Assembly: GCF_004345645.1 (NCBI RefSeq)
Contig: NZ_SLWS01000002.1
Span: 806,001 to 870,000, forward strand
Origin: Actinocrispum wychmicini
GTDB taxonomy: Bacteria; Actinomycetota; Actinomycetes; Mycobacteriales; Pseudonocardiaceae
Direction: 5' to 3'
DNA: 64,000 bases
Below are positions 60,230-64,000 of this stretch, one piece after another. Both the position numbers and the translations under genes were made by a program. A model generated the notes under the pieces. That model made no database searches and had not been told where the DNA came from. It saw only the letters and a list, made by a program, of their open reading frames with translations. The first letter of the stretch is position 1. The number at the start of each line of letters is the position of its first letter.

Positions 60230-60714
60230 CAGATCTCCTTCACGTGCTCGAACGGCTCCGAGCACGAACGGCAGCGGCGCAACGACTTGCAGGCGGTGGC
60301 GCTGAACTCGGACAGCAGCTCGGTGTCCGCCGAACCGCAAAGGGGGCACGGGACGCGCCGGGCGGGCACGGTCAGCGTGAGCGGAATCGGGCCTGGGCGG
60401 GGTGCCGGACCCGGTGGCGCGATGCCGGCCGCGGCGAGTTTCGACCGGCCGGCCGGGGTGATCCAGTCCGTGGTCCAGGCGGGCGACAACACGGTACGGA
60501 CGTCGACGTCCGAGTAGCCGGCGTTGTGCAGCGCGGCGGACAGGTCGGCGCGCATGGCGTCCATCGCGGGACAGCCGCTGTACGTGGGTGTGATCGTCAC
60601 GACCACGCTGTCCAAGGTTTCGTCCACGGACCGGAGCACGCCGAGATCCGCCAACGTCACCATCGGCAGCTCGGGATCCGTGACGGTCTCCGCGATGGTA
60701 CGCGCGCTTACCAT
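60229..60714 (-). CDS. paaD: Phenylacetyl-CoA epoxidase assembly protein PaaD
   Basis: This 161-residue protein has the MIP18/SufT-type domain (TVTDPELPMVTLADLGVLR, TPTYSGCPAM). A C-terminal zinc-like motif follows (CPLCG and CRSC). PaaD helps mature or deliver iron in the epoxidase. It overlaps paaC by seven bases. Confidence 0.93.
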   Translation of the reverse strand: MVSARTIAETVTDPELPMVTLADLGVLRSVDETLDSVVVTITPTYSGCPAMDAMRADLSAALHNAGYSDVDVRTVLSPAWTTDWITPAGRSKLAAAGIAPPGPAPRPGPIPLTLTVPARRVPCPLCGSADTELLSEFSATACKSLRRCRSCSEPFEHVKEI

Positions 60715-61541
60715 GTCGCGTCCGGGTGTTCTCGGGCGACGCTCTGCATCTCGGCCAGAATCGGCTCAAGATGCTCAGTGTGCGTGCGCGGCGGCTGCAG
60801 TCCGTACCCGGCAGGAACGCGCAGAGTGGACACAGTGGACACTTCGGCGATCACCGCGTCGAACGTGCCGCGCAGGTCCGGGCAGTCCGCGAAAAGCTCG
60901 TCCACGTACGGCCAAACGGCGTCCAGGCCGGCCTGCATCCGCTCGTGCGAGTACTCGGTCCCGTCGCCCAGCCGGACCACCCACCGGGCCGCGTAGTCGC
61001 GGTGGTACGTCAGTTCCTTGACGCCCTTCACCGCGATCGCCGCCAGCACAGGGTCTTCGGCCGCGGTCAGGTCCTGCAGCAGGGCCAGCCGCCAGGTCGC
61101 GAACACCAGCAGCCGGGCCATGGCGAACGCGAAGTCCCCGCCGCCCAGCTCGACCAGCCGGACGTTGCGGAACTCGGCGGCGTCCCGGAAGAACGCCAAA
61201 GCGTCCTCATCGGACTGCGGCACCGACGGAACCACCGACGGATCCGCCTTCGCGGCCCGCGCCAGCAGCAGCCGCGCCTGGCCGAGCAGGTCCAGGCCGA
61301 TGTTGGCGAGCGCGACCTCGTCCTCCAGCTCGGGCGCGGCCGTGACCCAGTCCTGCAGCCGGTGCGACATGATCAGGGCGTCGTCGCCGATCCGCAGGCA
61401 CAGCTCGGCCAGCGCGGCGGCGTCCACATGGGACGGGACGGACGTGTCCATGCCGGCGAGCGGGTCGGCGAACCCGGTGCCGAAGGCCCAGCGGGTGTCG
61501 TTCTCCTCGGTAAGGGCCTCGTAGGCGTTGTCGAAGGACAT
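60708..61541 (-). CDS. paaC: Phenylacetyl-CoA epoxidase structural subunit PaaC
   Basis: This 277-residue ferritin-like protein lacks the metal ligands of PaaA and stabilises the PaaAC heterotetramer. The helices (LRIGDDALIMSHRLQDWVTAAPELEDEVALANIGLDLLGQARLLL) are typical. It starts eight bases after the paaB stop. Confidence 0.95.
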   Translation of the reverse strand: MSFDNAYEALTEENDTRWAFGTGFADPLAGMDTSVPSHVDAAALAELCLRIGDDALIMSHRLQDWVTAAPELEDEVALANIGLDLLGQARLLLARAAKADPSVVPSVPQSDEDALAFFRDAAEFRNVRLVELGGGDFAFAMARLLVFATWRLALLQDLTAAEDPVLAAIAVKGVKELTYHRDYAARWVVRLGDGTEYSHERMQAGLDAVWPYVDELFADCPDLRGTFDAVIAEVSTVSTLRVPAGYGLQPPRTHTEHLEPILAEMQSVAREHPDATW

Positions 61542-61548
61542 GGCGGCC

Positions 61549-61827
61549 TCACATGTGCGGAACGTCGTCGGGGATCTCGTAGAACGTGGGGTGCCGGTAC
61601 ACCTTGTCGCCGCTGGGCGCGAAGAACGGGTCCTTCTCGTCCGGCGACGACGCGGTGATGTCCGAGGCCCGCACGACCCAGATGCTGACGCCTTCGTTGC
61701 GGCGCGTGTACAGGTCTCGGGCGTTCGACAGGGCCATCTCGTCGTCGGCCGCGTGCAGGGAACCCACGTGCACGTGGTTCAACCCGCGCTTGCCGCGGAC
61801 GAACACCTCATACAGCGGCCAGTTCAT
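61549..61827 (-). CDS. paaB: Phenylacetyl-CoA epoxidase subunit PaaB
   Basis: This 92-residue protein begins [26 protein letters not shown], the hallmark of PaaB, which binds PaaAC and is needed for activity. It overlaps paaA by four bases (ATGA) and is close to paaC. Confidence 0.96.
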   Translation of the reverse strand: MNWPLYEVFVRGKRGLNHVHVGSLHAADDEMALSNARDLYTRRNEGVSIWVVRASDITASSPDEKDPFFAPSGDKVYRHPTFYEIPDDVPHM

Positions 61828-62750
61828 GCCACGGCCTCCTTGTGTTTCGCGGCGTGCACCGCGGCCGCCTCACGCACCCACGCGCCGTCCTCATGTGCCT
61901 TACGACGGCGCTCGACCCGGATCGCGTTGCACGGCCCGTTGCCGCTCACGACTTCCTTGAAATGGTCCCAGTCGATCTCGCCGAAGTCGTAGTGCCCGCG
62001 CGCCGGGTTCCACGTCAACGCCGGGTCCGGCAGGGTCACGCCGAGCTTCTCGGCCTGCGGCACGCTCATGTCCACGAACCGCTGCCGCAGCTCGTCGTTG
62101 GTGTGCCGCTTGACCTTCCACGCCATCGACTGAGCGGTGTTCGTCGACTCGGCGTCCGGCGGGCCGAACATCATCAGCGACGGCCACCACCAGCGGTTCG
62201 TGGCGTCCTGGACCATGTCCCGCTGTGCCCGCGTGCCGGTCATCATGGTCATCAGCAGCTCGTATCCCTGCCGCTGGTGGAACGACTCCTCCTTGCAGAT
62301 CCGGATCATCGCCCGCGCGTACGGCCCGTAGGAGCTGCGGCACAACGGGACCTGGTTGCAGATCGCGGCGCCGTCGACCAGCCAGCCGATCACGCCGACG
62401 TCGGCGAACGTCAGCGTCGGGTAGTTGAAGATCGACGAGTACTTCTGCCGGCCAGTGATCAGCCGCTCGGTCAGGTCCGTCCGGTCCGCGCCGAGCGTCT
62501 CCGCGGCCGAGTAGAGGTACAGCCCGTGGCCGGCCTCGTCCTGGACCTTGGCGAGCAGGATCGCCTTGCGCCGCAACGACGGCGCGCTCTTGATCCAGTC
62601 GCCCTCGGGCTGCATGCCGATGATCTCGGAATGCGCGTGCTGGGCGATCTGCCGGATCATCGTCCTGCGGTAGCCGTCCGGCACCCAGTCCCGCGGCTCG
62701 ACCCGCTGGTCGCGCTCGATCGTCCGGTCGAAATGCTCCTGGAGATCCAT
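61824..62750 (-). CDS. paaA: Phenylacetyl-CoA epoxidase catalytic subunit PaaA
   Basis: This 308-residue diiron monooxygenase forms the ring-1,2-epoxide of phenylacetyl-CoA. The diiron ligands lie in [13 protein letters not shown] (ExxH) and [11 protein letters not shown]. The ATG at 62750 overlaps the paaZ stop (TGATG) and has GGGAG upstream; a GTG at 62753 is also in frame. Confidence 0.95.
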   Translation of the reverse strand: MDLQEHFDRTIERDQRVEPRDWVPDGYRRTMIRQIAQHAHSEIIGMQPEGDWIKSAPSLRRKAILLAKVQDEAGHGLYLYSAAETLGADRTDLTERLITGRQKYSSIFNYPTLTFADVGVIGWLVDGAAICNQVPLCRSSYGPYARAMIRICKEESFHQRQGYELLMTMMTGTRAQRDMVQDATNRWWWPSLMMFGPPDAESTNTAQSMAWKVKRHTNDELRQRFVDMSVPQAEKLGVTLPDPALTWNPARGHYDFGEIDWDHFKEVVSGNGPCNAIRVERRRKAHEDGAWVREAAAVHAAKHKEAVA

Positions 62751-64000
62751 CACTGCTCCCGTTTGGCGACCAGGGTCAGCACGTCGTACTTGGCGACGGA
62801 CTCGCCCTTCTGGTTCGTGACGTCAGTGTCCCAGCGAACTTCGCCGTACTCCTGGTCGTTGCGTGGCGTGATCTGCTTGGCGGTCAACGTGACCGTCAGC
62901 TCGTCACCGGGGAACGTCGGGGTCAGGAACCGCAGGTTGTCCAGGCCGTAGTTGGCCAGCACCGGCCCCGGGTCCGGCTGCACGAACAGGCCGGCGGCGA
63001 AGGACAGCACGAGATAGCCGTGGGCGACGCGACCGCCGAAGAACGGGTTGACGCTGGCGGCTTCCTCATCCATGTGCGCGTAGAACGTGTCTCCAGTGAA
63101 CTCGGCGAAGTGCTCGATGTCCGCCATGGTGACCCGCCGCGGCCCGGCCACAACCGTATCCCCGAGACGCAGGTCCTCCAGGTGCTTACGGAACGGATGC
63201 ACGTCCTTGGACTGCGCGGCCCCTGGCACCCAACGGTTCGTGACCGCGCTCAGTACGCGCGGGCTGCCTTGGACGGCCGTGCGCTGCATGTGGTGCAGGA
63301 CGCCACGGATGCCGCCCATCTCCTCGCCGCCACCCGCGCGTCCCGGACCGCCGTGCACCAAAGCCGGCAGCGGTGAGCCGTGGCCGGTGTTCTCGCGGGC
63401 GTTCTCGCTGTCGGTCACGAGGATCCGGCCGTGCCATGGCGCGACGCCGATGACTATGGACCTGGCGAACTCCGTGTCCCCGGTGACGACGGAGCCCGCC
63501 AGGCTGCCTTGTCCCCTCGCGGCCAACGCGATCGCGTGCTCCGCGTCGCGGTACGGCATCAACGTGCTGACTGGCCCGAATGCCTCAACCTCGTGCGGCT
63601 GGGCCGACTCAGGGTCGTCGGCCACCAGCAGCACCGGTGACATGAACGCGCCGCGCGCCACGTCAGCGTCCACAACGGACACTGAGTCCGGGTCGCCGAA
63701 CACGATCCGGCCCGCTTCGAGGAGGGCTTTCAGCGACCGCCGGACCTCTTCCCGCTGCTCCAGGCTGGCCAGCGCGCCCATCCGGACGTCCGGGTTGCGC
63801 GGGTCGCCGACGGTGACCTTGGCCAGCCGCGCCTGGGTTGCCTCGGCGACTGCGTCCAACAGTTCCGCGGGCACGAAGGCACGACGGATGGCCGTGCACT
63901 TCTGGCCGGCCTTCACGGTCATCTCGGAGACCAACTGTTTGACGAACAGGTCGAACTCGGGGGTGCCCGCGGTGGCGTCCGGGCCGAGGATCGAGCAGTT
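62750..64000 (-). CDS. paaZ: Bifunctional oxepin-CoA hydrolase/aldehyde dehydrogenase PaaZ (cut by right edge)
   Basis: The C-terminal 416 residues are visible and the frame is open through base 64000. The aldehyde dehydrogenase part includes the catalytic Cys in [10 protein letters not shown]. The MaoC-like hydratase follows, with [18 protein letters not shown]. PaaZ opens the oxepin ring and oxidises the aldehyde in the phenylacetate pathway. It is first of the cluster seen here. Confidence 0.95.
   Translation of the reverse strand, partial: NCSILGPDATAGTPEFDLFVKQLVSEMTVKAGQKCTAIRRAFVPAELLDAVAEATQARLAKVTVGDPRNPDVRMGALASLEQREEVRRSLKALLEAGRIVFGDPDSVSVVDADVARGAFMSPVLLVADDPESAQPHEVEAFGPVSTLMPYRDAEHAIALAARGQGSLAGSVVTGDTEFARSIVIGVAPWHGRILVTDSENARENTGHGSPLPALVHGGPGRAGGGEEMGGIRGVLHHMQRTAVQGSPRVLSAVTNRWVPGAAQSKDVHPFRKHLEDLRLGDTVVAGPRRVTMADIEHFAEFTGDTFYAHMDEEAASVNPFFGGRVAHGYLVLSFAAGLFVQPDPGPVLANYGLDNLRFLTPTFPGDELTVTLTAKQITPRNDQEYGEVRWDTDVTNQKGESVAKYDVLTLVAKREQ

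Noticed and set aside
62750..63934. A complete paaZ-like gene starting at 63934
   Set aside because: The apparent start is a TTG inside the conserved KQLVSEM segment; the frame continues with NCSILGPDA to the window edge.

Overview
The window is high-GC actinobacterial DNA. GTG and TTG starts with strong GGAGG sites, ATGA/GTGA/TGATG stop-start overlaps, an aa3-type CtaD, ECF sigma/zinc-finger anti-sigma pairs, NarL-type two-component systems and a paaZABCDE cluster all fit. The gene content suggests Pseudonocardiaceae (Amycolatopsis/Kibdelosporangium-like), but that is inference. I see no rRNA, tRNA, insertion sequence or CRISPR array. Both edges cut genes: a zinc-ribbon-like protein on the left and paaZ on the right.

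1-20 kb is mostly housekeeping: a secreted protein, BioY, an EamA exporter, a Ser/Thr kinase with a polytopic tail, a secreted S1 protease, a DinG-like helicase, a Pth2-like protein with SerB, CtaD, ProA, an amidase, an orphan ORC/CDC6-like ATPase, an M50-like membrane protein, a PIG-V-like mannosyltransferase, SoxR and an ABC-2 transporter. 20-26 kb is a signalling island: a histidine kinase with a duplicated sensor plus its regulator, an orphan NarL regulator preceded by three tandem inverted repeats, a sigma-like factor, and a second kinase/regulator pair.

26-32 kb holds a tightly coupled redox operon on the minus strand: a DUF4142-like secreted/membrane protein, a cytochrome-b-type membrane protein, a small ferredoxin, and a ferredoxin-reductase-like flavoprotein whose 400-residue tail carries two families of periodic repeats. 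It is divergent from an ECF sigma/anti-sigma pair. 32-45 kb has MoxR/VWA genes, a histidine phosphatase, an MFS pump with XRE and LysR regulators, a flavin monooxygenase divergent from a TetR regulator over a perfect operator-like repeat, threonine catabolism (tdh-kbl), and a Tat-exported beta-propeller/amidohydrolase.

45-57 kb is the most unusual part. Three coupled genes encode a 1318-residue NACHT-pentapeptide-WD40 protein, a Clp-N/KAP P-loop ATPase with membrane helices, and an OmpR-type regulator lacking the receiver lysine. After lpd comes a 1173-residue protein with three P-loop-like modules, of which only the last looks fully canonical and has different codon use. This resembles a signal-transducing or conflict/defence locus. 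57-59 kb has an O-antigen-ligase-like protein with a small secreted partner. 59-64 kb is the phenylacetyl-CoA epoxidase operon.
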